The notes under the pieces were generated by a model. That model was not told where the DNA came from. It saw only the letters and a list, made by a program, of their open reading frames with translations, and did no database searches. Below, piece after piece: positions 11,801 to 24,895 of a stretch of DNA of 64,000 nucleotides. Numbering within the stretch: position 1 is the first letter of the stretch; each line of letters opens with the position of its first letter. Origin of the DNA: Eriocheir sinensis (lineage: Eukaryota > Arthropoda > Malacostraca > Decapoda > Varunidae). The stretch lies in assembly GCF_024679095.1 (NCBI RefSeq), contig NC_066549.1, forward strand, positions 12,581,477-12,645,476. The letters run 5' to 3'. Position numbers and translations under genes: made by a program.

Positions 11801-12420
11801 AATTAGAGTTCACAGGGTAAGAGGACAGCAATCAAATACTTTTTTTCTTCATTCTTTTTTTCTTTCACACTTACCAACAATTACCCCCCAAAAAATGAAA
11901 GGCAAAGGCACTTATTTCATGTTGACACGATAAACAACCGATACAAAGAAAGGACGATTCTTAAAGAGGGGAGAAGTACTTTGATATTATATTTTCACGC
12001 TTGTTTTGCCGGAGAACTATTTCCTTGGTTGTGAAAAAGAACTGACTCCCTGTAACGGACTATAGTGTTGTCAATGAAAAGATGCGTTTGAATATGTCTT
12101 ACTTTCCCACTACTAACAGACGATTCTAAGAAAATAACACTAAAGAATATGCCTGATATGATAAGAAATGATAGAAATAATAAAAGAAAATCAAAGTTAA
12201 AACATGGGGTCATTTAATGTAAGTTTTAAGAGTTTTCTTGTTCGTAACCTAGAAAACAAAAATCATCTAAGGTCTACAGTGATTACGATGTTTCCTCTTT
12301 CTCGGTTTTGAGTGAATGGATAAAGTGGCAACCTCGACCAGATACGAAACAAGGGACCTAGTGAGGGTCGGTGGGTCAGTTCTGGTCGAGGTGGATGGTG
12401 GTGGTGGTTGTGGTACGGAT
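11801..12420. other. Gene-free AT-rich DNA
   Basis: No credible gene. A short open frame on the minus strand at 11995-12213 has no recognisable domain and ordinary AT-rich composition. Confidence 0.45.
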
Positions 12421-12764
12421 TTTTATTTATTTATTTATTTATTTATTTATTTTTTGTTCGGCACATAGCGCCGGGAGGCTTTCTTGGTGGGGCATGGTGG
12501 TCGGCCTCAGCCCATAATGGCGATGGCAAGTTTCTCATAGTGGCGCCATCTTGCTTGGCTCATGCTGCTGCTCGGAGCTCATATTTGATCCTCTTTAGAG
12601 AGTTTATCTGTAGTTCGGGTTGATAGATGGTCTTTGGGACAGCATGTGGGTAGAAGGCCACTCGACGTTGACTGAAAATTGTCAGTTTGTAGCGGCGGGG
12701 AGGATTTGAACCCGATCCTCCAAGACACCGCGCCCTAACGCTAACCACTCAACCACCGCCTCCC
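12421..12764 (-). mobile_element. SINE, family A, nearly complete, AAAT tail (minus strand)
   Basis: Read on the minus strand from 12764, the head GGGAGGCGGTGGTTGAGTGG holds an A box (TGGTTGAGTGGTTAGCG) and a B box GGGTTCAAATCC near 12700-12712. The conserved body follows (CACATGCTGTCC-like block, GAGC...AGCATGAGCC, AAGATGGCGCCACTATGAG), and then a tail of (AAAT)n at 12421-12451. It acts as a non-autonomous retroposon dependent on a LINE. The sequence is moderately diverged. Confidence 0.85.
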
Positions 12765-13256
12765 AATGTTTCTGTGGGTCGGCTTGAGTTGCCTAGGGTC
12801 AACTCTGATCAGCAAGGGCTAGGATGGCGAGAGCGGGTTAAATCAACAAGGAAACCATTCAACGCTTCCTCCTTTCTCGTGGAGATGTGATAAAAGGATT
12901 ATCTGGATATCTTTGGGCCTGTAAACAGTAGCCGCGACGCAGGGAAGCCCGTGTACCCAAGTTTGCTTTTCATCTGCAACGGGATCGAGAAGAAATTACA
13001 CTTCTGTTGAAAGACATAAAGTGGACTGTTGTGAGAAGGAGAACAAGGCAGGAGAAAGGGAAGATGGAGAGAGACAGAGGAGAGGATTTTGAAAAGGCAT
13101 AAGAATAGGGTAGGGAGACATAACAGCGGCGGAATTTACTATTATAAGAAAGAGTGAGAACAGGTCCATAAAGGGTACGAAGTGCAATTAAATAGTCTGT
13201 CCCGAAATGAAAGAAATCTTGAGAAAAAGGAGAATAGAGTAGAGCCCGCGGGGGTC
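12765..13256. other. Gene-free DNA
   Basis: Ordinary to purine-rich sequence. No gene, tRNA-like box or terminal repeat was recognised. Confidence 0.45.
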
Positions 13257-13264
13257 GTTTAGGG
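13257..13264. repeat. Left 8-bp target-site duplication of the hAT MITE
   Basis: GTTTAGGG here compares with GCGTAGGG at 13775-13782 (6 of 8 match). The 8-bp length is the hAT signature. Confidence 0.7.
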
Positions 13265-13329
13265 CAGTGGTTCCCAAACTTTTTTACATTATGGCCCCTA
13301 TGGCTTTCGAAGAAATCGTCACGCCCCAG

Positions 13330-13496
<167 letters not shown>

Positions 13497-13533
13497 TGTT
13501 AACGTGAGGATGATTCTAACAGTGTTACTCCTT

Positions 13534-13677
<144 letters not shown>

Positions 13678-13774
13678 TATTTATTTATTTGCAAAACTGC
13701 AATTTTTGGCAGACGGAATCACGCCCCCATGTATCCAGCTCAGGGGGACGTGCCCCCCAGTTTGGGAACCGCTG

Positions 13775-13782
13775 GCGTAGGG
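13775..13782. repeat. Right 8-bp target-site duplication of the hAT MITE
   Basis: GCGTAGGG, pairing with GTTTAGGG at 13257-13264. Confidence 0.7.
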
Positions 13783-13989
13783 GATCTTTGAGCAACAGTT
13801 ATTCATCACGAAAGTAATAACGTGTCGGAGGTGGATACGGGAAGCGAATGAAAAGCGTCAGAAGTGGGTACGAGGAGCAAGGGAAAAATTTATAGATCAG
13901 AGACGCCGAGAGAACAAACGAGACAAACAAGGAATTTTAAAGATTTGAAATTTGACAACAGAAACATAAAAGACTTTGGAAGGAGGGGG

Positions 13990-13991
<2 letters not shown>

Positions 13992-14027
<36 letters not shown>
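13992..14027. repeat. (GA)n microsatellite
   Basis: 36-bp GA tract after a short poly-G run. Confidence 0.95.
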
Positions 14028-14028
<1 letters not shown>

Positions 14029-14255
14029 GCCATTAGAGGAGTTTGAAATAGCTCACTTTATATTTTAAAAGTAGTATCCTTCCTCCGTCTCTCTATTACT
14101 CACCCTTCTTCCCATCATCTGTCCCTCTTCACTCCCTGACGAGATTTAGAGTAAGACGGAAGGGAATCAAATGACAATAAAAATGAGTAGAAAAATGATG
14201 TGCGCAGTATTTTTTTTTTTTTGAGGTTTTCATTCTTCGCTGTCCTTAAAGCCTT

Positions 14256-14421
14256 TGTTAGAGTTGGTAAAATCTGTTGTCGTTATTGTTGCTGTTGGTA
14301 TTGTTGTTGTTGTTGTCGCTGTTGATGTCGTTGTTGTTGTTGTTGTTGTTGTTGTTGTTGCTGTTGTTGTTGTTGTTGTCGTCGCTGTTGTTGTTGTTGT
14401 TGTCGTTGTTGTTGTTGTCGC

Positions 14422-14457
<36 letters not shown>

Positions 14458-14480
14458 CGTCGTTGTTATTGCTGTTGGTG
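14256..14480. repeat. (TTG)n trinucleotide array with GTC variants
   Basis: About 225 bp of TTG/GTT repeats with regularly spaced GTC/GCT variant units. Apparent poly-Val or poly-Leu proteins are artefacts. Confidence 0.95.
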
Positions 14481-14616
14481 GTGGTGCCAGTACAATTTTC
14501 CCTTACGTTGCAATCTGGCTTTTTTTTTTTTGAGTCATTCTTTATTTAAATTGATTGACTACACCGCAAAGTTGCTGAATACATACATACATTTACACAA
14601 CAGACTTTTAACCTGA

Positions 14617-14618
<2 letters not shown>

Positions 14619-14699
<81 letters not shown>
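14619..14699. repeat. Compound (CT)n(CA)n microsatellite
   Basis: CT tract to 14668 passes directly into a CA tract to 14699. Confidence 0.97.
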
Positions 14700-14706
<7 letters not shown>

Positions 14707-14983
14707 AATGCCCACTAAATCAAGGCATAAAATTAACTTCCTTTCACTCTCTTTCCAGAACACAAAAGGCCCAAGGAGGAAGTGAACAATGGCGTCGCTC
14801 GAGTGAGTGGAACGTCGACTCTAAATTCCATTACTAACAGGAGGACCCTCGACTTAATAATACATACAAGAGAAAACGAGAACGAGAAAACGAAGACCCA
14901 ACGAAACCTCAGAAACAAACAGTGCAACCAGAGTATGTTTATTGGCGACTTAAATTGAACCAGACACCCCACATTACACTCTC

Positions 14984-14986
14984 TCG

Positions 14987-15064
<78 letters not shown>
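14984..15064. repeat. Compound (CT)n(CA)n microsatellite
   Basis: CT tract with early CTCG variants, then about 12 bp of CA. Followed by purine-rich DNA (15065-15240). Confidence 0.95.
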
Positions 15065-15065
<1 letters not shown>

Positions 15066-15645
15066 TGGAGGAAGGTGTTGTGTCGCGGAGGGAAGAAAAG
15101 AGGATTAGTGGAGGAAAAAGGACGTGAGAGGGAAGGAGTCGTTTTGAGAAGAGGGACGAGTGGGAAGGAGAAAGGAAGGAGGAGGAGAAGGAGGAGGTGG
15201 TGGGAGAAGAACAAAAAGGTGGTTGGTGAGAAGAGCGCGCGCGTGCAAATTTGGAAAAGAAGGTAGAGTGGAAATATATTCATTGTCCTGAGAGCCTGCA
15301 GGTAAAATATATATATGATACGGTGAGAGTTGTGAAGGAGGAAATGGCTTAGGAGAGAAAGAGAGAAAGGAAGGAAAGTGTCGCAAAGTACAGAGGGTAC
15401 GAGAGAAAACGGAAGGGCTCACGAAAGAGAAAGAAAAGAATGTGAGTGAAGTGAAACGTGTGACGAAACGAAAGGAAAGCGGAAAAGGAAAAAAAATGTA
15501 ATAAAGAGGAGACGAGGCTGGTGAGTAAGGAAACATCAGCTGCCTCCCGTGGTGCCTCCCCGCTAGACCTGGCTGGTAAAGGAAAGGAAGGAGAGAGTGA
15601 AGGAAGGTGATAGTGATGCTTGTGGCGTGTGGAGGCTGAGGGGCG

Positions 15646-15688
15646 GGAGGAGGAGGAGGAGGAGGAGGAGGAGGAGGAGGAGGAGGAG
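15646..15688. repeat. (GGA)n array just upstream of the GPCR exon
   Basis: About 43 bp of GGA ending 16 bp before the first ATG of the receptor exon. It is therefore probably in the 5' UTR of the mRNA, or in the promoter if transcription starts nearby. Confidence 0.9.
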
Positions 15689-15704
15689 TTGGTGTTAGCG
15701 AGAC

Positions 15705-16457
15705 ATGAGCGCTCTCGGCATGGTGTCACAGATCACGTCCAGCAAGAGACTGAGTGATGGACTGGAGGAGGCAGGCAGGGAGGAAGTGGAGGAGGTGGAG
15801 ACATGGGAAATGTGGAGTACTTTACCTCCACTCACCAGGCTGACGAGGGAGCCTGAGGTGGAGGAAACTTTACTGGAGGGATTCAACCTGACGGAGGTGG
15901 CGGCGGCGGCGACTACGGGGTGGGAGGCGGCCGTGGGCGGGGCTGGGAGGAGTATCCTGGCTATGGAGGAGTGCGCTGCGCTGCGGCTCCTGAACCACAC
16001 GCTGCCCAACACCACGGCCTGCCTTGAACACGCCCCGCAGTTCACTGAGGAGTCCCAGGTTCGGAGCATCGTGCTGGCCGTCATGGCGGTGCTCTCCCTC
16101 ATCGGCAACACGGCCACCATCGTCAGCATCGCCCGAGAGAAGCGACGTTCACGCTCCACGGTGTACACGCTCATTCACCACCTCTCCGTCGCCGATCTCT
16201 TCGTCACGTTCGCCTGTCTGACCACCGAGGCGGTATGGACGTTCACGGTGCAGTGGCTGGCCGGGAACTTCATGTGTAAGCTCATCAAGTTCATGCAGAT
16301 GTTCAGCCTCTACCTGTCCACCTTCATCCTGGTGCTGATCGGCGTGGACAGGTTCACGGCAGTGCGATACCCGATGCGTCGCTCAGACACTCAGCGCCAG
16401 TGCAGCTACGGCATCATCTTTGTCTGGGTGCTCAGCGGCGTCCTCAGCATCCCACAG
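15705..16457 (+). CDS. Neuropeptide GPCR, first coding exon (corazonin/ACP/AKH-type receptor), partial
   Basis: This encodes the first 251 residues of a class A GPCR of the GnRH-receptor superfamily (arthropod corazonin, ACP and AKH/RPCH receptors), which bind a secreted peptide at the cell surface and signal through G proteins. The extracellular N-terminus (1-120) is long and acidic, with N-glycosylation sequons at 61, 97 and 102. TM1 is at about 121-143 (GN at 134-135), TM2 about 153-178 (LSVADLFVT), TM3 about 188-214 with Cys191 for the conserved disulfide, DRF at 215-217 in place of DRY, then AVRYPM, and TM4 about 233-250. The text QMFSLYLST..LVLIGVDR is most like corazonin/ACP receptors as I recall them; the exact subtype is unsure. 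The exon ends after Gln251 at a consensus donor in phase 0. TM5-7 are missing and must lie on later exons. A second in-frame ATG at 15720 has the better context and may be the real start. Confidence 0.85.
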
Positions 16458-16466
16458 GTAAGCAGA
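16458..16466 (+). other. 5' splice donor of the GPCR exon
   Basis: CCACAG is followed by GTAAGCAGA. The split falls between codons (phase 0) just after TM4, and homology ends there: the following residues read like non-coding translation up to a stop near 16569. Confidence 0.85.
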
Positions 16467-18084
16467 ATGATGCTCTCTTTTTACGTTTTCTTCTCCTCTT
16501 GTCTCCTGTGTGAGGCAGGTGAGATCCGCTGGGTCACCTTTTGTTTCCTCGCGTCGACGAGTGATTTTTAAGAGCCTTCCTTTCAACATTAAGGATTGTA
16601 TTTTTTCATGTGGTGGTTGGTGGGGGGTGGGGTGGGGGAGGGGGGGTTGTTTGTCCGTTTTGCGTGATCAGTACTATTCCTCTGTTCTCGAGTAACTCCT
16701 TGGAAGGAAGAAAGTTGGTGTAGAAGAGAAAAAGCAAAAGGAACAGAAGGAAAAGGAAGGAAGGAGGAGGAGGAGAAGAAGAGAAAGAAAAGGGGACAGA
16801 AGAGGTTTGTTAGAAAACAGAGAAAAAACTGGGAGAGGACAATGAGAAGGCGGCGGTGCGAGGGTGACAGAAAATAGGAAGTGGTGGTGGAGGAGGAGGT
16901 GGCAGCGACGACGGGGGTGGTGGTAGTGGTGGAGGAGGAAAGGAAAAAGAGAGAAGGATTGCATGCGGCGGGAGGATTTTGAGGAGGGTGGGGACGTGTG
17001 TGTAGAATGTTCAGACAAGCAAAGGGCAGAGTGGGTCAGTGGAACAGCCTCGCTTTGACACCTGAGACGTGAACTATTGCGGAGACGAGGCGTCGCAAGA
17101 CAAGACGAAGTGAAATAAGGTGAGATGACGTGAAATGAGGTAATTAGCGTTGGTTGTGACAATGGAGCTGCTGCAAAGACACTTCCTCCCCCCCACACAC
17201 AAATATACACACACACATATACACTTCCTTGCACATAAGCAACATTTTCGTGTAGCTATAAAACACCTGTTGCATTTGCTTTCCGCAATACACACTTCAC
17301 AATTATCAACAGCCTCGCAGGACTTCTTAATCCCAGTCTCATTTCTAACCTCCGTGGCCAAGTGAAGCTAAAGGCCGGACGAGCTTAGCGCAGGATGAAG
17401 CTTAGTGGGAATACTGGATAGTGGAAGGAATTAGTCTATGAAAGGAAAACGGATCGGAGAGTTTCTGAGAGGCGGGTAAGAGGGTCGAATGCTCAATGGC
17501 TATAAACACCCATGCTCTTCCCCGTCCCTTCATCAGCAATACCTAGAAAAGGAGAGTGAAATACAAGCAAACTGACTGTTATATGCATGCGTGTGAACAG
17601 GAGTTAAGTGAAGACAGGAACAGAATGATGCTTAACGTGTTGTATGAAAAGAAAAACACAGAACTGCCGCAATACCAATGACCTAAAGAACGCATTGAAG
17701 TACAGCCAGAAACTAACCCAAGCACAGAAGATGGAGTCCTAATGAAAGCCTTCCCATCGCGGCAACCACCCAGAGTCGACCAGCGCAGGAAATAAGGTGG
17801 AAATAAGAGGGTACTGCAGGCGGAATGTGATGTGTGGTGTTCTCTATGCGTCTGAAGAGTGGTAAAAGGGTAGAAAATAAGGGTAAAAAAGTCCTTGGTC
17901 TCCCTTTTTTTCTATATTTTGTGGGAAGTGAAGAGAAAGATGGAACATTATCACGAAACTGGAGCCTGAATTTCCGTGAACTGTTTGGTCCTTTTATGTT
18001 GAATACCAGAAAAAAGTCCACTATCATTGCAATTGCTCCGCTGATAAGACCATGCGAGACTCACATTCAGTCAGACACACAAAA

Positions 18085-18117
<33 letters not shown>

Positions 18118-18470
18118 CTCTCTTTCCCGTTCTCTCTCTCCTACTCTTCCAGCCCCCCTCTCTCTTTCTCCTGCTCTCTCTCCCACACAGGCCTTACCTC
18201 CCTCGCTCGCGCGTATTCCCTCAGTAGCCGCCATTCATAATCTTTCTTTTCTCTAATCCACAAAAGCTGGAGGCACACACATTTAACAATTTTATTTTTT
18301 ATTTTTTGGACTAACACACACAGGTCCTCCAGCTTCATTCACGGGCCAAGTTGAAGCTGGTCATTTCGCTCTCTTATTCAGCATTCACAGGCCAATTATC
18401 CCCATGTCTGGTTTTTGGTAGGTTGGCAAGGAAAATACGGAAAGAAAAATCACCCTCTGGACTTAATTTC
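16467..18470 (+). other. Probable GPCR intron sequence without further exons
   Basis: No TM5-7 coding was recognised. The stretch holds GGA/GGT-rich DNA (16620-16980), a (CA)n tract at 18082-18112 and pyrimidine-rich DNA. The intron length is unknown because the next exon was not found. Confidence 0.5.
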
Positions 18471-18474
18471 ATCA

Positions 18475-18719
18475 GCGGAACTATGGCACAACCAAGGCAT
18501 CTTTATTCATATGCTTTATACTTTCAATCATTTAATAATTTACTAGGCACCGTGGTTCGCTTTTCTTCCCTTACCCTTGAAAGAATAAAAACCTCCCATC
18601 AGAGCAACGGTAACACGGCCAAGGCAGCGTTGTTCATGTGTTTTCTACTTTTACTCATTTACTTAGAAGCTCCGTGGTTCGCTTTTCTTCCCTTCCCCTT
18701 GAAAAAAAAAACCTCCCCC
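18475..18719 (+). repeat. Tandem duplication, unit about 120 bp
   Basis: Copy 1 (18475-18597) and copy 2 (18602-18719) share CACGGCCAAGGCA/CACAACCAAGGCA, the block CCGTGGTTCGCTTTTCTTCC, and CTTGAAA...AAAACCTCCC. They are clearly diverged. Confidence 0.7.
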
Positions 18720-19356
18720 AGCACTTATTCTTTTCATTCCGCCCACTCTGCCTTGCTCTCCCTTCAAGCCCTTTTGACGCTGAATGTTAACTCGCTTTAC
18801 GTCGATTACTGGATATTATACCAAGAGCATCAAATGCCTTCCACTTCCCACAAGCACCCACACGCATACGCCTACGGTCTCACCTCCACACACACGCGTT
18901 GGGATGTCCATTATAATTCCCTTTACATGCTCTCATTCATTTTCCTCCACCTTCTCCTCCTCCTCTTCCTCCTCGTCCGCCTCCTCTTCGTTCGCCTCCT
19001 CCTCGTCCTCATTTTCCTCCTCCTCCTCCTCCTGCTCTTCTCGTTTCCTTCCATGTTAACAACCGCTTGTCCACTGTCGGGTCGTAACATTTATCACGCA
19101 CAGTACGAGTCACCACTACACCAGCATGTCTTACTACTACTACTACTACTACTACAGTCTGGCTCGGCTAAACGTGCGGTTAACTTATTATGGATAAGAT
19201 ATTTATAAGCATATAAAGAAACGTGACATACATATTTTACAGTGTTGCTAAAAAAATGCTATACTTATTATTGAGTTTCCTTTTCGTTTTGGGATGTGTA
19301 AGTTGTTTCACAATTATATTTGCTTACTACTACTACTACTACTACTATTGCTACTA
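18720..19356. other. Gene-free pyrimidine-rich DNA
   Basis: Includes CCT-rich sequence at about 18945-19045 and (ACT)n runs near 19131-19155 and 19324-19350. The open frame crossing it has no recognisable domain. Confidence 0.5.
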
Positions 19357-19740
19357 CTTTTATTACATTTTTTTTTTTTTTACGTTGTTGCCTATTGCGC
19401 CGGTAGGCATCTTCCCGTTGGGGCCTGATGGTCGGCCCAAGGCTTTTTCCAGGTGGGGCCTGATGGTCGGCCCAGCCCGTTCTGGCGCAGGTGAGTGTTT
19501 ATAGTGGCGCCATCTTGCGTTGGCTCATGCTGCCCCCGGAACTCGTTCTTGATTCGCTTGGACGGCTTCCTCTAGAGTCCGGGTTGATGGGTAGTCTTCA
19601 GGACAGTATGTGGGTAGTTTTAAGCCACTCGGCGGTGACTGAAAAATCCGAGTGGTAGCGTGGGGATTCGAACCCGCGTCGTCCATCACGCGGTGAATGT
19701 GGGCCCAGTACGCTACCAGCTCGGCCACCGCCTACCCTAA
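19357..19740 (-). mobile_element. SINE, family A, full length with internal duplication (minus strand)
   Basis: Read from 19737 on the minus strand: A box TGGCCGAGCTGGTAGCG, B box GGGTTCGAATCCC (consensus) near 19664-19678, the family A body, and a poly-A tail (poly-T at 19367-19381). The phrase GGGGCCTGATGGTCGGCCC occurs twice (about 19418 and 19456), a ~38-bp duplication unique to this copy. Flanks share CTACTACTTTT..TATTAC on both sides (about 19350-19366 and 19741-19759), probably the target-site duplication, lying in ACT-repeat DNA. Confidence 0.9.
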
Positions 19741-20349
19741 CTACTACTTTTCCTATTACTTACCCTAATTACTACCCTAATTACTACTTTTACTATTACT
19801 ATAATGATACTGACAATAGCAAAAATACCTACGGTCTTTTTCCAATCTGTTCTACATACACAACACAAAAAAAATCACCTTCCCCCTCCCTTCCCTGTAA
19901 TACGAGGCGACTGACCAGGAGCCCACCGCTCTCTTCGTCTACCTTTTCTGGTACCAATTACTGACGGGGAGCCTTCGAAGGTGTGCTCGGATTCTGTTTC
20001 TTTGAGCGGGCAGTGGTATCACACCTGGGAGAAGTAACACCTGTCCGAGACCCAGATGGAGATACTGATGCTCAGGAGACACTTGTTCGAGTCTTTATCT
20101 AATGCATCTTCTATGAGCGTAGGGCCAATTAACGTACAGATGCGTGTTTCACGGGCTAACTCATGACAGAAACGTGATCAGATGCTATAAAATGCCGCTT
20201 AACCCTATCCGTCTGTTGGTAGCCCTGCATTGATGAGACTGCCATATGTTATCACTCTACAGGCATTTCCTCCTTTACTTTTAACAGGCAAGCAGGGATG
20301 CCAACTTTCCCGGGACATCGCAACCTGTATGCGGATCATTTGTTAATGT
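19741..20349. other. Gene-free DNA
   Basis: No gene or element was recognised. CTAATTACTAC words near the SINE look like decayed ACT repeats. Confidence 0.45.
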
Positions 20350-21440
<1,091 letters not shown>

Positions 21441-21451
21441 GTTTTTCTGTT

Positions 21452-21453
<2 letters not shown>

Positions 21454-21492
<39 letters not shown>
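21454..21492. repeat. (CT)n microsatellite
   Basis: About 39-bp CT tract following GTCT repeats. Confidence 0.95.
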
Positions 21493-21496
<4 letters not shown>

Positions 21497-21900
21497 ATCG
21501 TTTCACACGCGATGAATTCAATAAACAAATCAGTCCAATGTTCAGTCCTGTCTATGCAAACTTCATATATACAACAAAATCAAGTGATACGCAGCGACAG
21601 GACTTCCGCGCAAAACTCTGCATGGATGGCATTCTGAAACATGCAACGGTGAGCTGGTGTCCTCATTTTGCTGAAGAGATCGACAAACTGGAAAACCGGC
21701 CAGACGTCAGCTTGGCTCTGGTGGTTTCGTTTGCTCTTTCGTCCGTCACAAAGCAGCAAATCCCATAAGGAGGAGATCTGATCGGCTTCCGCATGTTTAC
21801 CGTCTTCAACATATTGGGTCCCGGAGGCCGTCACTCGAGTACCGATATCTATAATGCACAAGTGTCTATACTACCAAACGTTTTTCAGTCGATGCCGCTT
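21493..21900. other. Unassigned segment with coding-like composition
   Basis: Unlike its surroundings this is normal-complexity DNA with open frames on both strands (plus frame to 21768, minus frame 21861-21580) of about 90 residues. No domain was recognised and no splice-site pair could be chosen. It may be an exon, a decayed transposon or chance. Confidence 0.25.
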
Positions 21901-23169
<1,269 letters not shown>

Positions 23170-23171
23170 AA

Positions 23172-23174
<3 letters not shown>

Positions 23175-23220
<46 letters not shown>
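23175..23220. repeat. (CT)n microsatellite, inverted partner of the GA tract
   Basis: 46-bp CT tract, about 10 bp after the 395-bp GA tract. The two are complementary in inverted orientation and can form a hairpin. Confidence 0.97.
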
Positions 23221-23223
<3 letters not shown>

Positions 23224-23293
23224 AGGATGTAAATGCCGAGGCAAACACAGCAGAGATTTTAGAGTGGAATGGACAGACATGGAAGCCCGCAGA

Positions 23294-23295
<2 letters not shown>

Positions 23296-23390
<95 letters not shown>

Positions 23391-23393
23391 AAG

Positions 23394-23430
<37 letters not shown>

Positions 23431-23504
23431 AAAAAAGACCCCCCCCCCCCGGCAGTCACACACAATAAGACCCCCCCCCCTCCCCCCGCACAGACAGAGA
23501 CCGT

Positions 23505-23537
<33 letters not shown>
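23296..23537. repeat. (CA)n cluster with poly-A and poly-C runs
   Basis: CA blocks at 23296-23425 with CAAA and AGACC interruptions, poly-A and poly-C near 23426-23485, and CA again at 23505-23537. Confidence 0.95.
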
Positions 23538-23540
<3 letters not shown>

Positions 23541-23826
23541 GCATACATTACTAAACTTATACAAGGGAATTCTGGATTAACGTAAGAGAAACGACGACAA
23601 AAGAGACTCCTGTAGTGCAATTCAAGACGGGATGCTTTACCACGGACGGAAAAAACGCCGATTAAGTGCTGACACAAGGATTTGGCGGACTAGTTCATTA
23701 AACAGATTGTCTCTTGAGTTTCCCGAAACCAGAGCAAAATTATTATATGATGCATAAACCCTAAGAAGAGCTGTGGCGAGGCACATGACTACAAAGAAAG
23801 GAGAAGTGTTTTAGGTTGAAAGAAGT

Positions 23827-24364
23827 GTTTAAGAAATGAAACTTGCGATATTTAGGAATGAAACAATGCTCGTGTGTAAGTAAGGTTAACATATTTCACA
23901 CAGCTTCATGTTTGTGCAGCTCATCGCTATACTGTCCAAACCCCTTATGCACGAGTTAACCAGCATCTCCATTCTTTCATCCCCTTCACTGGTAAACTCT
24001 GTAACATCCTTCCTTCGTCTGTATTTCCTCCTGCCTATGATTTGACCTCTTTCAAGAAGAGTGTATCAAGACACCCCTCTATCCGGAATTGACCTCTCTT
24101 TTGGCCACCATACTTTTCGCTATATGGGAGCAACAGTTAGCGGGCTTTTTTCTACATTTTCTTTTTGTTGCCCTTGAGTTGTTCTCTGTGCTGTAAAAAA
24201 CAAAAAACAAACAAACAAACAAAAATTGTATCTTATTATTGCCCTCCTTCTGGCGAGGTACATTGCGATCATAAACTGTTTAAGAAATGAAACTTAGTAA
24301 CAGCGACTTTTAGAAATGAAACAATGCCCGCTTGTAAGTAAGGTAAACATATTTCTCACAGCTC
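23827..24364 (+). repeat. Duplicated ~85-bp segment around a retroelement tail
   Basis: GTTTAAGAAATGAAACTT...GTAAGTAAGGT(T/A)AACATATTTC..CACAGCT occurs at about 23827-23906 and again at 24279-24364. The LINE 3' end at 23922-24226 lies between them. Confidence 0.7.
23922..24226 (+). mobile_element. LINE family C 3' end, 5'-truncated (plus strand)
   Basis: It begins inside the reverse transcriptase C-terminal region (TATACTGTCCAAACCCCTTATGCA, the same point as near 57311). The region encodes a variant of LHSFIP..GKLW.SLPSS, then stop and 3' UTR with AGCGGGCTTTTTT and GCCCTTGAGTTGTTCTCTG, and ends in an A-rich CAAA tail. It carries no catalytic region and is a dead copy. Confidence 0.8.
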
Positions 24365-24633
24365 TGTGTTGGTCCAGGAACGACGGAGGAGAAGCCCCAC
24401 TAATCCTTAACCTTGCCCTCCTCCAGCACCGGTCAGCCTTCCCCCTGACCTTGAATGCCAGGGACGATAAAAATCTAACGAAAAAGATTTCGAGGCAGGA
24501 ATTCTAGTAACGTAAAACTTCCTCCTAACAAACATTTTCCATTGCAAGGATTTCCATTGAAAATTGTTTGAAATTAACTTAATCTGCACATTGTTTAAAG
24601 ACGTGCGCACGCAACGGTAAACGAAACAGTGCG

Positions 24634-24639
<6 letters not shown>

Positions 24640-24681
<42 letters not shown>

Positions 24682-24761
24682 TTATCAAACTACATGAAAA
24701 CATATATCAAACTCAACGACCCAATTATGTATGAGAAACGCAAGAGTTATTATGGACCCAG

Positions 24762-24811
<50 letters not shown>

Positions 24812-24895
24812 TAAGTCTAATTATTAAGCTACAAGAATTCAAATATCAAACTCAATGACCCAATTATGTATATGAAACGCGTGAGTTATGGAACC
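24640..24895 (+). repeat. Tandem duplication carrying a (CA)n tract in each copy
   Basis: Each unit is a CA tract (24644-24678 and 24764-24807) followed by AATTAT..AA(A/G)CTACA, ATATCAAACTCAA(C/T)GACCC and AATTATGTAT. Unit length is about 120-130 bp. Confidence 0.85.

Noticed and set aside
19660..19737. tRNA gene with a perfect B box (minus strand)
   Set aside because: It is the head of a SINE: the same head-plus-body arrangement occurs at several other places in the window.
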